Part shown: in pieces, positions 11,162-23,746 of the stretch
How positions within the stretch are numbered: the first letter of the stretch is position 1
Layout: every line of letters starts with the position of its first letter
Assembly: GCA_963082875.1 (NCBI GenBank)
Contig: OY720100.1
Span: 9,610,001-9,674,000, forward strand
From: Corella eumyota
Taxonomy: Eukaryota > Chordata > Ascidiacea > Phlebobranchia > Corellidae
Direction: 5' to 3'
Length of the DNA: 64,000 bases
Notes under the pieces: model-generated
What the model was told of the DNA's origin: nothing
What the model saw: only the letters and a program-made list of their open reading frames with translations
Databases searched by the model: none
Program-made: the position numbers and the translations under genes

Positions 11162-13960
11162 ATGGAGAAATATTATGCAGTTATTGATGAATTAGTTGAA
11201 AACGAGAACAAAATTGTAAGTCAAAAAAATTAAATTGCTTGTAGCTGTATCATCTGATGGTAATAAATAATTAATAAATATATCGTTTAGGTTAGCTATA
11301 AATCCTTAAGCAACCAACTTGCATTGCCTGTTGTCGAAGCAAAACAGTAAGTACAACTAAATAACATTTTTAAGTTACTTTTTAGCCATTTTTGTAATAG
11401 GTTTGGTTAAGCTATCACTTTTAACCCATTTAAAGCCATTTTTTGTTTTTAGAATTTTAACTGAATACATTAAGAAAAAAAAGGAAATTTCAGTGGTTTA
11501 TGCATTAACAGGTTAAGCATTTAAAAAATTTTATTCTATTTTAAAAACTTTGAATAGCAAAACTTTTGACAAATTAATTTTAGAAAAACATGTTTTTATT
11601 ATATAATTTAGGTCGCACAAAATGTGGAGTTTTGGTACAATTAGTAAAAGATGAGGATTTAAATTTAGCAAAATCAAAACTTTTAAATCTGATTTACTGC
11701 TCACCATACAGTGTACAGAAGTGCAAACCAACATGTACAACTTTGTATTTAACTGACTATGATGTCATAAAAGAAAATCCATATCAAAGTGCAACGTAGG
11801 AAACTTGTTTTTACATTAAATTTTTATTTTTGTAAGTAAAATAATAGAATAACCTTAAATTTCTCTATTAAATTTATGATTTGCAATATTTAGTTTCGCA
11901 TTAAAAAATTCTATTAAGAAATAAAGAAATAAAAAATGTGTGTATTTCAGCTATGGTGGAATATATTTTAATGGTGGAAAAAGATTATCCAGTGCTGAAT
12001 ATCAGGAAATAAAAAAATTAATGAGAAACAGCCATAATAAAGATGTATTAACAATGAAAAACCACAACATAGCGAAACAAATAAAGTATATACTTATATT
12101 TAAAAGCTTTTTTTAGTAATATAGTTTAACTAATAATGTATGTAAAATATATCATAAATTATTTTTTTAGACCAACAAAATCCATGTTTTCGGTAAAACA
12201 AAGCATTAAAAAAGGTTAGTCAAAAAACACATTATTACAATTACTATTGGGAGTTAAAGTGAATGTAATAATAAATACTTTGTAGAACCAGAAATTGAAA
12301 AGAAGGCACCAGTAAAAGCGGATATAAATGCAAAAGGTAAATACCACCATTTTTAAGTTATAATTAAAAATAAATATTTTATGTACTTCAATAATTGTAG
12401 TTAAAATAGAAAAAATAGAAGAAAAGAAAACTTTATCAAAAAAACCGTCATCAGGGATGCAGGCTTTCATGGCAAAAGGTAAATGTGGATTTTTTCTATA
12501 AGAGTTATTCGAAAAAAAATAGAATGATGCTACTTTTTTAGGTTTTAAAAATTTTTGAGGCATAAAAGTAATGGAAAATTTTGCCGAAACTTAGTGAGAA
12601 GACTCTTGTTAAGGGAACTTTAAAAGTAACAAATATACCTTTTATACTGCCAACAATAAATTATACTTGCACATCATTTCTATGACAGTATGCTGTTGAT
12701 TTTTGACAATAAGGTCAAGGCAACTTCTAATGCACTGCTCTTTATACATATTACGAACAAAAAACATTGCCGACTTTGTGTTTAATATCCATAAAATGTA
12801 ATTAACTTGTTATGCAATTAACTTTCTGTCTTAAAATGTTAAACCTAAAAAAAGAAGTGGATATAGCAATAAAATTAATAATTTTTTTTTTTTCGTTTTA
12901 GGAAAAATTGATTTATTTGCAAAACAGATTAAAGAAGCATTGCCAGAAATATCTGCTACTAGCCAAGCAAAAATCCCAGAAGAAAATAGTAAAGGTTCAT
13001 CCAAAGAAGTTGTTAAATCACCACCTACAGATTTGTTAGATGAAATAACACATAACACTTCTTTTAATAAAGATGATGAAACAACTAAGGTTAGAAAACT
13101 GTTAAAAAAGTTAACATTTTTTAAAGCAGGTTATGAAAAATATGTTTTGAAGTTCCTGTTTATAAAAAGCATTCTTAACAATTTTTTAAAACTTTTTGTT
13201 ACCTATTTAGAAGATGGTTGATAAGAAAACAACAATTAAAAAGAGTTCAACAAAGTAAGAATGTATTTGTTATTTTAAAACCAAATTTTTATCAAACCAA
13301 ATTGCTATTTAATTATTATTTTAAACTTTATTTTTTATATAATTTAAGAAAACCACATAAGAAACAAAATCAGCTGAAATCTAATGCAATAACTGCTAAA
13401 AAAAGAAAAAGAATTCAGGTTTTCATTTCAATACACCCAGTTCATAATTTAATAAAATTGATTTTTAAATTTTAGCTTAATAAAGTGTTAATTGGATTTG
13501 TGCAGGAATTGTCATCCAGTAGTGAAGAAGAAAATGAAGAAATGGATTTTAACGATGATGTGATTCCCGCCTCACCTTCTTTAGTTAAAAAGAGGCCTCT
13601 TTCTCCAAAAACTAGTGTTGAAAATCCAAAAAAGAGAAGGTAGTTTTAATAAAAGCAATTCTTAGTATATAAAAAAGATTAAATTATTAAAAAAATCATT
13701 AGAGAAACTCATATCATAGGTAATTTTTTTATGTAACCAGAGTTTTAAAATCTCATACTTATACAACTGACGATGGATCAATGCTTACTGAAAAAGTTTG
13801 GGAGGAAATTCCTTGCTCAAGTGATTCAGACAATAATGAGAAACCTGCTGTTGCTACAAAGAAAAAACAATCAACATTGTTTGAAAAAAAAACTAAGCCG
13901 GAGATTATGAAAAAGGGTAAACAGTCAACACTAATGGGATTTTTTAAAAAAAAAACTTAA
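11162..13960 (+). CDS. POLD3: DNA polymerase delta subunit 3 (p66)
   Basis: POLD3 is the non-catalytic subunit that tethers polymerase delta to PCNA during replication and break-induced repair in the nucleus. Thirteen exons give 438 aa: 11162-11215, 11291-11346, 11453-11511, 11612-11795, 11951-12085, 12171-12214, 12286-12336, 12401-12478, 12902-13089, 13211-13254, 13349-13418, 13506-13639 and 13741-13960. The N-terminal winged-helix region reads YYAVIDELVENENKIVSYK, close to the family start. The middle is lysine- and serine-rich and disordered. Near the end, DDGSMLTEKVWEE matches the family signature, and the protein finishes with KQSTLMGFFKKKT, a PCNA-binding PIP box (Q-x-x-L/M-x-x-FF). An earlier KKQSTLFEKKT looks like a partial duplicate of that motif. 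Human POLD3 is of similar length (466 aa). It converges with the TOPORS-like gene. Confidence 0.95.
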
Positions 13961-14413
13961 GTTTTAGTGATCTATTTTTCTGTTTTGTCAGCATTTATAA
14001 TATGTTAAAAACTAACTGATTGTAAGATGTTGTACTCAATTACATCTTTACCTTTTTTAAGCAATTAAAGGCTTTTTGATGACCTAAATTAAGATATGAG
14101 CCAGTGGTGTTTCTTATTAAAACAAACTTTTATTAAAATACAAAAATAAAAAACTTTATCTAAGCCTTTGTTTGATTTTTAACTAAACAAATTGCACATT
14201 TACAAGTTTAAATTAAAAAGCATTGACTCATCAACTTTTAATAATTGGAATATTAATACAAAAAGTTAAAACCTTTAAATTGTACAGGCCAACAAATAAA
14301 TGTAATATATATAAATTGGTATAGTTTTACTATAACTATTAAGCAATTTTTCAATTTATAGACTTTCCTAAAAAAAGCCTAAATTTTAGTTGAAACTCTT
14401 ATAAAAGGTAAAT
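13961..14413. other. Convergent 3' flanks of POLD3 and the TOPORS-like gene
   Basis: Very AT-rich spacer between two converging stop codons. It should hold both 3' UTRs. AAAATAAA-type poly(A) signals are plausible on both strands (for example near 14145), but none can be assigned firmly. No gene or repeat is seen. Confidence 0.5.
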
Positions 14414-15745
14414 CTAATCTGAACTTAGACATGAGTCGGAAAGATTGTTATTTGAATACAATGGAACTGAAGCCAACGATGTCATTCCACTGCTTGTACT
14501 TGGGCCTGGTGTGCTGTTATCACTCGATGAGGAAATCAAATTCACAATCTCGTCTGGTTTTTTTAAACCAGGCCTTTTAATTACTTTTACAAATTTAATA
14601 TCATCACATGATTCACTTGAAGATATAACATAAGTCTCAGTTGGTAAAATATGCTTCACACGAGTTTTGCAATATTTTTTTTGCATTGTCTTTTTTCTTT
14701 TAGTATGCTCTCTTAGGCTTTGGTTTAAAGTTGAACCTATATTTAGTCTTGTAACAAATTCATTTGAATTAGCTTGACGAAATAGTGGTGGAGAAAGAAC
14801 CGTTTCGGCAGATAAATTTAGCATTGTATTGCGAGCTTTTTTGTACTTGTACTTTGTGTGCTGATCATATTCACTAATATCATAAGGGGATTTTGCAAAT
14901 GATGTAAATTCATGTAAAAACTGCTCAGTTGCATCAACAAAATAAGGTTGAAATTCATCTCTAAATTCATCAGAGTCCAATTCAATGTGTGAGATGGCCG
15001 ATAACAATAATTCACAAATTCTATTAATCAGTAATAATTTTTTGGCACCATACAAAATTATAAGCTCTCTTTTTAGCCATGGAACCAGCCTGTGTTTCTG
15101 AGCTGGATTTTGCAAAAAAAAAGTTGAGGAAATACTTCTTTTTCTACATTTCTTATTCTTTGAAGTTTGAGCAAAGGTGCCATTTCTATAAAACATTCGC
15201 CTTTGGTGTATTATATTAACATCTGTACATGCTATCATGGCAGCCCTAAAATTTTCATGTCTTTCCGAATTTTCTCTCCACCCTTCAGCATCAAAATGTC
15301 GAGTAACATTATTGCCTATAGGCCTATTGGAATTTTCTACGGAAGATAAAATAGGCTGAGATGGTTGAGATGCAACTTGATACTCATCATAATCAGTATC
15401 GGAGCGAATGTTATGAATTATATATTGGAAAGTAGATTTGCACAAAGGACAAACGCTTTTAACTTTTGCCCATTCTTTTAAACACTGAAAACAAAACTCA
15501 TGAAAACAAGAATTAGTAACTGATTTATTTTCAATCTGTGACAGGCAAATAGGACATTTTTCATTAGAAATACATTCTTCGTTGGTTATTTTGGAAGAAT
15601 TATCCCATTTTGAAGGTGGCAATGCAATTGTTGAACTGTTTTTCTTTTTATTCGTAACATCTTCAGATGTTTTTTCAAATATTGTTTTGATGTTAGTTTT
15701 ATTCATTAAAAAGTGCGTTATCTTTTTCCTATCAAATAATAGCAC
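14414..15745 (-). CDS. TOPORS: TOPORS-like RING E3 ubiquitin/SUMO ligase
   Basis: TOPORS is a nuclear RING protein that acts as a ubiquitin and SUMO E3 ligase. The coding region is one open exon of 443 codons from the first ATG. A splice acceptor (TTTGATAG) lies at about 15732, so translation may really begin at the ATG at 15706 (430 aa, MNKTNIKT). The C3HC4 RING starts CPICLSQIENKSV, continues SCFHEFCFQC and closes CPLCKSTFQYIIHNIRS, where the IIHNIRS tail is typical of the TOPORS family. The next block (RHENFRAAMIACTDVNIIHQ, RRMFYRNG) is the conserved TOPORS middle region; a PWI-like helical segment follows (LVPWLKRELIILYG). The C-terminus is serine-rich and ends SDSCLSSD, with acidic/hydrophobic IVNLISSSSD and TYVISSSES, which look like SUMO-interacting motifs. 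It is shorter than human TOPORS (~1,045 aa). Confidence 0.9.
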   Translation of the reverse strand: MLLFDRKKITHFLMNKTNIKTIFEKTSEDVTNKKKNSSTIALPPSKWDNSSKITNEECISNEKCPICLSQIENKSVTNSCFHEFCFQCLKEWAKVKSVCPLCKSTFQYIIHNIRSDTDYDEYQVASQPSQPILSSVENSNRPIGNNVTRHFDAEGWRENSERHENFRAAMIACTDVNIIHQRRMFYRNGTFAQTSKNKKCRKRSISSTFFLQNPAQKHRLVPWLKRELIILYGAKKLLLINRICELLLSAISHIELDSDEFRDEFQPYFVDATEQFLHEFTSFAKSPYDISEYDQHTKYKYKKARNTMLNLSAETVLSPPLFRQANSNEFVTRLNIGSTLNQSLREHTKRKKTMQKKYCKTRVKHILPTETYVISSSESCDDIKFVKVIKRPGLKKPDEIVNLISSSSDNSTPGPSTSSGMTSLASVPLYSNNNLSDSCLSSD

Positions 15746-15983
15746 ATAAACTGTTATGTAATTTTTTTATTTCATTAAATGTTATAACTCCTAAATATCT
15801 AGTTTAACTATTAAATTCCTAGGTATTACATAAAATTACCAAACCTTTCGAAACACAAAAACGGATCTATTAGCGTCGTCTTAAAAAAAAACAGGGTGTC
15901 GTAACCGAAGTATGGCACATGTGCCACTATAAATTACACCATAAAACGTTATAATTTTTTAGTGCATGTCGACTTATTATTAC

Positions 15984-16305
15984 TAGGGGTCGGCAACCTT
16001 TTTCGCACTGCGGACCGATTTAAAACTGAATTCTTTTTCGCGGACCGCCCTTTATGTTTTTTTTTACATTTACGGGTGTTTAGCTAAAAATGATGTTTCA
16101 AGATACGCAAATAAGTTTAAAGCAATTTATTCCTTTATCAAATCGATAATAAACATTTTTAAATGTTTTTACGACAAAATAAGCTTACAAGTCAAAAAGA
16201 AAAGACGTTTCTGTTTCTAAGCATTAACCTGGAAAAAAATACGGCCCGGTGACGTATTGCTCATGGACCAGCACCGGGCCGTGGCCCGGTGGTTGCCGAC
16301 CACTG
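15984..16305. mobile_element. hAT-like MITE, 322 bp
   Basis: The left end TAGGGGTCGGCAACC and the reverse complement of the right end CAGTGGTCGGCAACC form short terminal inverted repeats. GC-rich GCGGACCG and GGCCCGG blocks occur inside both ends. CAG(T/G)GGTCGGCAACC ends are characteristic of non-autonomous hAT elements in many animals (family knowledge). The flanking 8 bases do not match, so the insertion is probably old. No coding sequence is present. Confidence 0.65.
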
Positions 16306-16394
16306 CTATAGAGATACTAACTAATATATACTAATATATCGGTCAGCAAACAGAGCGCATTTTCCAACCCGCTTTGTAGGGATTTATGGCAAAC

Positions 16395-16478
16395 TGATGT
16401 CCGGTAGTGTGGTCAAGCGGCGAGGACAGTGGATTACGAGCCGAAAGGTTTCGTGTTCGACCCGCACAATTGCTACTG
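16395..16478 (+). repeat. tRNA-like segment, SINE family 2
   Basis: GTAGTGTGGTCAAGCGGC fits an A box and TTTCGTGTTCGACCCGC a B box, with ACGAGCCGAAAGG between. The same tRNA-like head occurs on the minus strand at 23747-23800, 23900-24003, 24868-24970 and 30450-30535. It does not fold into a proper tRNA cloverleaf with paired acceptor ends, so it is read as a SINE head. Confidence 0.55.
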
Positions 16479-17905
16479 TAGAATCAATTGTAGTAAGCCT
16501 ATTACAATCAATTCTAAGTTCAAGCCAGTGCAATGTCATTGACCGGACACGTACAACAATTATTCTTGTTATAACGGGCGTCAACTTCAAACAATGCACT
16601 CTAAAATCGCCCTTAACGAGAATTAACCACGTAACCTGTACGTAGAAAGCCAGCGGCTTTACAACGAACGAACTTTTATTGCCTTTCGGTTGTGCTATAA
16701 ATACTGGAACAATTTAAACATTCTTCACCAATCTACCGATAGTTGGTCATCGTTACATCGTCGGGCCAATCTAGCGATAGTTGGCCACCGCATCGTCGCA
16801 TCTCGCAATAACTGGACCTACAAACCGTACTGTTACTTTAACGTCAGTCTAGCGATCTAGCTGATCTTGTAACGTAACTTTTAATCAAACCGTGTAAGTG
16901 TTTTGCCGTATTACAATAAAAGTATTACTGTTAACGTCTTGTCGTTTATAACTAAAACTTAAACAAAATACCAAACCAAATATAATCATAATAAAATGAG
17001 TCGGTAAACGGGGTCAAATCAAATTAAACAGTTAAATTAAATAACCAACCAAAATAACTACAACAATAAAATCTAGTAACTCTACACTACACTATTCGCA
17101 TTTAAGCCCGGCGTTAACGGATAGCTCAAACACGTCATAATAGCACACTTTTCTTCAATAACAGTATATAAAAACCTATCACCCTAAGTCAATATGGAAA
17201 AAAAGGCTAATTGATAGCCTTGACCGAAAATGACATTTTACCGAATTTTAGGTTCCTAAGCATTTTATATATATATATATATAAATTTAACAAGATTTAG
17301 TTTAAAAATTAACAAGATTTAATACATAATTTCAAAACTGCGATTTTTATTTTTAATTTAAAAGCCCGCCCGGTTGCGGTAAGAAATAGTAAAGTGAAAG
17401 TAGTGAAATATCGGTAATAGTGTAATCGTATTATCGATAATAACAAAAAAAAGTTGCTTTACTACCTTTTGTTAAAGAGCTAGATTAAAAAAATCATTTA
17501 TAAATAATTTTTTTTTTGTAATTTCTGTTACAAAAAATTATTTGTGCAGCATAATCTCTTCATATAGTGAGACGGTGTCAATTACCGCATCGATATCGCC
17601 GAAAATCTAAAATGTACGGTAAAAATTGTTTTATTTTGACAAAATGTTAAAAATCTTGCAATGGTTAAACTTGACATGGAAGTGTAAAGAAAAAAAGTTT
17701 GCATAGTAGATATAAATTAACAAATATGTATTAATCAAAATTTCCAACGCTAAACAAGTAAACAGATCAGGGCAGTACCAAACTACAAAACATGGAATCC
17801 AGGTGAAAACCGCTTGGTTTATATTTCCAGGTTAAATAATTTGAGGGTCAGGAATTTTGGTTTTATTGTCTGCAAAATTTAAATTTTTTTTACCAACAAG
17901 CTGCG

Positions 17906-20900
17906 CTAAGGAACTCGCTGGGTAAAATTTAAGTTTCGCTCTTTCATATCTGCCAAATACGAAACCCAATGGGTGCGAATAAAATTAGCGATACTTTCTT
18001 CAAAGTATTTAACAACAGGAAATGCCGATGTAATAGTTGGTGGAGGAACTACTGAATTTTCACCCATTTTAAGTTTTTGTCGTAAAATACCGGTTATCCA
18101 TGCAGAATCTAAACTCATAATTTTTGTTTTTTTTGCAACGTCTACTATTACACGGACAGTTGATACGGAAGTTGTGTAAAAACCTCCTTGGCAGTGATTT
18201 GGTAGTACGTCCGGGGGATAATCCGATTCCGATACATACCAAGGGCTACCAGAGTTTCTACTTGGTTTGGCACTTTCACGTAGCCGGTATATACAAAGAA
18301 AGGGAAAAAGTTGTTTTACAGAACAAGTTTTGCGAATTTTCGGCTGCCTGTTAATAACCGTTTGAACATAGTTTGTTAAGGCGTCAAGCTCCACCAACAT
18401 GTTATCATCGGTTGACGAATAAATTACACCTGGGTCCATATTGGCCGAAACCCAACTCATTCCAGCTAAAACCCTCGCTGTGAATTCACTGCAAATAAAT
18501 CAATCAAATATAAAAATTGCGAATGTTTTTACTAAATATGAGATATTGGTTATAATAAAATGCTACAATAAAATTAAATATAAACGACAAACTTAGTTAT
18601 TACAAAATAAATTAATTATTTCTTTAATATTTTTAAAAATATTTTATTGATTTGTGCACAATATAATATTTCTTACGCTGTATCCTCTTTTACATCAACT
18701 TGAAGAATGTCGCCGTATTTTGCATTCTCTACGCCTAAGTAAACGTCGCCAGTTTGAGTTTGACAGCGAGCAGTGAGAAAAATAACTTCACTTTGTATTC
18801 CCTTGATTCGATTGATCCCACCCCAGGTATTTCTTATTGCCATCCTATTATCTCTATTAATAACCCAAGATTTTACAACAGTAAGAATTTTCCAGTTTGA
18901 TTTACCTAAAAAAAAATAATTATTATCAGAAAAATTAAAAAAAAACTTTGAAAAGTTAAAGTTTGAAAAGTTAATATAAGTATAAGTCAGTGTAGGTATT
19001 TAGTTTAAGCCGCGCCTATAATGCAAACACAGTTTCAAAAATATATAAAACATAAGAGATAATTTTAAAATCATGAATGTAGAGCTGACAATTAATCAAA
19101 AGCGATAGCCCTGACACAACAATTCTAGTCATCCTAGCTTACTTTAATCCACCACTGAAAAATCCCGTTAAAGTCATAATTATATTACCGATATTTTTAT
19201 ACTCAAAATTTAATAAAGTTGATGTCACTCAACACAAAAATGCTTTTAACTTTAAATAATTTCACCTACTTTTTAAGTTATACAACTCAAAAAAATTAAA
19301 TTAATTAAAAAAAAGAAAAGGGAAGCCCTGTTTGTGATGACGTAGAAAGACTTACTTGTATACATTCACTACATTACTTGGTACTTTCTACGTCACACAA
19401 AAAATATGGTAACTTTGTTTTTATGTTAATCATTTTCCAGTATTTAAAAAAATTAAATTCTAAGTACCACAGACATTTTTTAAGGTTCTAAAGCCATTTT
19501 GTGATTCATTGTCAACTATACTAACATGCTATATACACCACTTTAAAATTGCAAAACTCTGTAACATAACAATTTAACTTATACAAAAATGTTGTTTTAT
19601 AAATTTTAATAAAATGTTGTTTTCAAAATTTTGCTTTTGGTCAAAAAATTATTCGGTCAAATGCTTTTTGGTCATGAAGCTACAAACCGCTATAAATATT
19701 TGGTTAATAAAATATTATTCAAATAAACAATTTTTTAAAATCGAGTTTACAGAATCGTGATAAATAAACTTAAAAAAATATATATAATAAATCTAATGAA
19801 ATTAATAAACCGGGCAGAAATGAACGGAACGAAAATAAATAGACCGAAACATCATGTCAAAATTTTTTTGTTTTAATAAAAATACGTTTTTAGCGAAGTT
19901 TACAAAGGCCCTAATGCACGTAACCGTACCAACTTAAAAAACAAACAAAAGACCTTAAATAAACCTAACTTTCATTTAGAATACGAAATTCGTTTTTACG
20001 ACACCAGGTATAGTTTTGTAATGTTGTAAAAACCAATAAAGATTTCAACAAAACAATGGGAGATGTGTTATTCTAACGCACCTATAGGTGTACATTAAAG
20101 ACCACAAAAACGTAAAACCGAAAATTCGTTCATAATACAACTAAATCAAATAGCTTTTAAAAATTAGACAATTTAAAATACCTGAAATAATGTAATCATA
20201 TTTATTTTTTAAAGTTAGATTTTAAGGTAAACTTGTCTGTAAAGATGTTTCTTACAAATCATGAGTTAATATTTTTCTTCGTGCGTGTAGCGTTTGCTCT
20301 TATGTTCACGGTCTGTTTGGCGATGGGCCGTTAATTAAGTTACGAAAACGAAACTACATTTCGTGTTGTGAGTGTGATTGCCAACCCAATTTTAATAAAA
20401 TAATTGTAATTTTTTTTAACAAACATGTTATTTATTTATTGTTTAACAGAAATTTCATAAACCTAAGAAAGTGGAAACCAATTTTTATAATGATTGTTTT
20501 TTTAGCAATATCTATTTTTTTGCACTTTTTTATTATTATACGTTTTATCATTTGTTTGGACTATAAAGTAAAGAAAAAAACAAACTTTTTCTAATACATG
20601 TGGGCAATTTCGTGTGAATATACAAAGGAAAACGTTAGTAATCTACTGAAACAAAAATAAATATATTCTAATTACCTGTGGGGGGTCGATAACAACCATC
20701 GTTGATTGCCTTGGAATTTCCCATCGACTGCAAAACACGCCACGGCGTTATTTTAACTTTCGGAATTTGTCGTTCTGGGTCTAATAAGGAAATATACTTG
20801 GGCGCTGAGTTAGTCGGATATTTTATGGCTTGTTTCTCATTTAAAAGAGATGTTGGCCCTTTATTGCCTTGATTAGCGCCGTCAGAAACGTTTTTTATAG

Positions 20901-21337
20901 TAAAATTGCATTTAGCAATGTCCCCCAAATTAATTGAACTTCTTTTGTTAAACTCGCGACTTTCGTCAGGATTTTGATAGGGAAGTTTGGCAAATTTGCC
21001 TTCGTATGAATTCACCTTTTTATTGTTTTTCTCAAATGCTTTAAGTAATGTATGAATATCGTCAACAGATTTCTTTGGGTCATTATAATATACTGGTTCT
21101 GTTTGCTGGGATCTACAAAACATAAATACAACGTATGTAGAATTATCATACTTAAATATTTAATAATTATATAAACCAATTAAAAAAAATTGTTAAATCA
21201 ACAGTTTCAACTTACACAAATTTTCTTCTTTTTAAAACAATGGCGTTAAAATTAATCAAGTAAGTTTGAAGGCACATAAACAAAGCAACAACGACCGACA
21301 AAGTAATACAAAGCTTGCACTGAGCATTATCGGGCAT
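17906..21337 (-). CDS. GT31-family beta-1,3-glycosyltransferase-like protein
   Basis: It is expected to add a beta-1,3-linked sugar (Gal/GlcNAc class) to glycans in the Golgi. Four exons give 456 aa: 21337-21216, 21112-20676, 18905-18677 and 18488-17906; phases close. Residues ~9-32 (CKLCITLSVVVALFMC onward) form a type II signal anchor. Exon 2 is a polar stem with N-glycosylation sites. The catalytic region starts with RMAIRNTWGG, then VIFLTARC and KYGDILQVDVKEDTA, all hallmark Galactosyl_T motifs. The position of the metal-binding DxD reads STDDNM (290-292), with N as its third residue. Downstream are WYVSESDYPPDVLP, CQGGFYTTS and LDSAWITGI, where family members usually have ED before the aromatic-TG segment. 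These changes may alter donor use or lower activity. The exact subfamily cannot be named. Confidence 0.85.
19331..19401. repeat. Inverted repeat (stem-loop) in GT31 intron 2
   Basis: TTTGTGATGACGTAGAAAG at 19331-19349 and CTTTCTACGTCACACAAA at 19384-19401 are reverse complements apart from one extra base, separated by a 34-base loop. Probably a tiny remnant of a TIR element. Confidence 0.6.
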
Positions 21338-23746
21338 TCTTACATAGCAACTAATAGTAAACTACTTTTTATAACAGAGTCTGGAATTAGTAATATAAAT
21401 ATTAATATTATCACACTTGTTATAAAATATATGCGACGTTTGTACGTAAAATACATGGCTTATTATAGTAAGATAAAAATGAAATCTGATTTATTTTAAA
21501 TGATGCAATAAACTCAAAATGTTGATGATACGTCATATCTAGTTTTGTATGGGCTTACTACCTAACAAAATTAAAAAAAGCATTTTTAATTGGACATGAA
21601 TCAGTTCTGATGCAATATTTTACAAACACTGAATCTTATTTGTGCAATCTATACCAACACAATAGTTTTTCACACGTTAAAAGCTTTATATAAAAATAAT
21701 AAACTGAGCTAAATTGCGTAATCTGTAAAATATCAAAAGGCGGTTGTTTCTCGGTTTTAAAAAAATGTCGTTTTCCCTTACTTTTTGCCTTTGTTATTAT
21801 AGAAATTCCCCCCTTTATGTAATCAACAGACACACAAAGGTATTCATATTTATGTCACGCCCTTTATTGTTGTTTTATCTAATTCAACAAACCAAATAGA
21901 TCGTATTACTCAAATTCTTTTAAAATCAGGTTTTTATATTAGTCCATTTCTTGACTACGCCCAATGGTTTAAATACCGTCTGACCGTTAACTCATTTTAT
22001 TCAGACTGTGGGCGCTAAATGATTTTCCCGATAAACTTAAAAGCTATTCTCCTAATTAACTAACTAAACAATAAGGTTTAGGTATGTTAAAGGAAATTTT
22101 AAATAGAAAACATTTTACTTTAATGTTTAAAAACGACAATCGCATAATTTTTAGAATGTTATTAGTTTATAATTTTATAGCGATGTGAATTATATGTTTT
22201 TATGAATTTATAAAGTTTATGCTACCTGTATTTAAAACCACTATAAAACTTTTGCCGTAAATGCTATATAACATAGTCAAACAAAACGCTATGCAGCTGT
22301 AACGGTAGCTAATATTTCCTTGAGTGGGTTTTCTATAGCTTTAAACACAAATAAAGAGATTAATCCTATTTATTAATACGTGTATATTTATAATTTTTTT
22401 ATATTTCTAGCAGATTAAAGTTCTATGCTAATCTTATTATTATTATTATTATTTACGCAACGTTCAGCTTTTTCTGTCACATTTGTATTCTAGAGGCAGT
22501 TTACCAGACCGTTAAATATTTTCTTACACCTACAGTATTATTTCGGCAGAGAAACCGTATCGTTTGAATAACAATGTGTTCAGCGGGCTGAACGAAAACC
22601 TCTACATAATAAAGCTCCACTATAGTCTATTTATTATACTGTTCTTTTTTATATGAAACTAAACTTAAAAACCTAGCGAGTAATCTAGCCAAGCTTAAAG
22701 AGAAAGGTAACATAAAATCATCATTTCCTATATACGTATCAAAGAGAAAAAGCGCCTCGCTTAGACTCTTTTGTTTGTCTAAGTATAATCTTAAGCATAG
22801 GCAACAACAAATCGAATTTGTACCTGGTTTATAAAATGACCGTGTGCACTATTTTTAATTGTAAGTTAGCACATTATATTACTACTACTATTTATTTTAC
22901 TCATACTTAGTTAAGAACCAAGTAGTGTTAATCATTTATTAATAAAAGAAAACACATTGTGGCTATTGTAACTTAATATCACATTGTGGCCATCGTAATT
23001 TAATATTAAGTTATTTGATTCTTTATTTGCTAACTATTCACTTACAGTTTATTCTATGATTTTAGAGAAACAAAGCTTAAAACAGAAAACTTTAATTACG
23101 CAGATTTAAGCATACCTTTACAAATTACATAGAAATAAAGTAAATTATCATACAATGTATTAAGGCATTCTTTTAAAATAAAAATACATGGATTAAACTA
23201 TTTCAAATAATTACAAATGTTGGTTACCCTAAAATATAAAATACTAAGAGCTCTTGATTACCGTTTAAAAAACGAGATGCAGGGTTCTTTTTTTATAATT
23301 ATTCATAAAAAATGGGTAAATTTAATCACAAACAGGCGTTACTCCACATGGTTTGCCTTTGTTTAAGGGAAAACACGATCTTAAAATTTAAAAATGTCTA
23401 ATAACATCCGAAATGATAATGTTGTTATTAATTGTTATAATAACCGACAAAAAAATTTTGTTCAAAAAAAACTGGTGCCTTCCGACCTTATGTCCGTTTT
23501 ATTATTTTTTTTGTTTGTCCCATTAGTTTTTATTTATTAAATTTATTTTTGTTATTATTTTCAATCGACCTGTAAAATGAAAATGAAGAAATTTTATAGT
23601 AACTGTATTTAATTATTTTGTAGTAAAGTTTATATGTGGGTTATTCCATCTAGGTTTAGGTCAAATAGGTTCGTTATTAGTTTTATTAGCTAAATAGGAA
23701 AATTTTCGATGTTTTTTATTTCTTTAAGGGAATAGGCTTATTGAAA

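Larger units (their letters stand above)
15746..17905. other. Intergenic repeat-rich region
   Basis: It lies upstream of the TOPORS-like gene and downstream of the GT31 gene. It holds a hAT-like MITE (15984-16305), a family 2 tRNA-like segment (16395-16478), then a GC-richer stretch to ~16960 that contains two ~40-base near-copies around CCAATCTACCGATAGTTGG and CCAATCTAGCGATAGTTGG (16730-16800). The rest is AT-rich with a short AT run at 17268-17284. No gene is visible. Confidence 0.6.

Noticed and set aside
14445-14633. Plus-strand open frame opposite the TOPORS-like gene
   Set aside because: Antisense shadow of a well-supported coding region.
16384-16645. Overlapping open frames on both strands
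   Set aside because: They cover the tRNA-like SINE head and GC-richer repeat; no protein family likeness.
16480-16960. Possible solo LTR: a TATA-like GCTATAAATACTGG and a later AATAAA in a GC-richer block after the tRNA-like segment
   Set aside because: No defined ends, no target duplication and no second copy in the window; treated as unclassified intergenic sequence.
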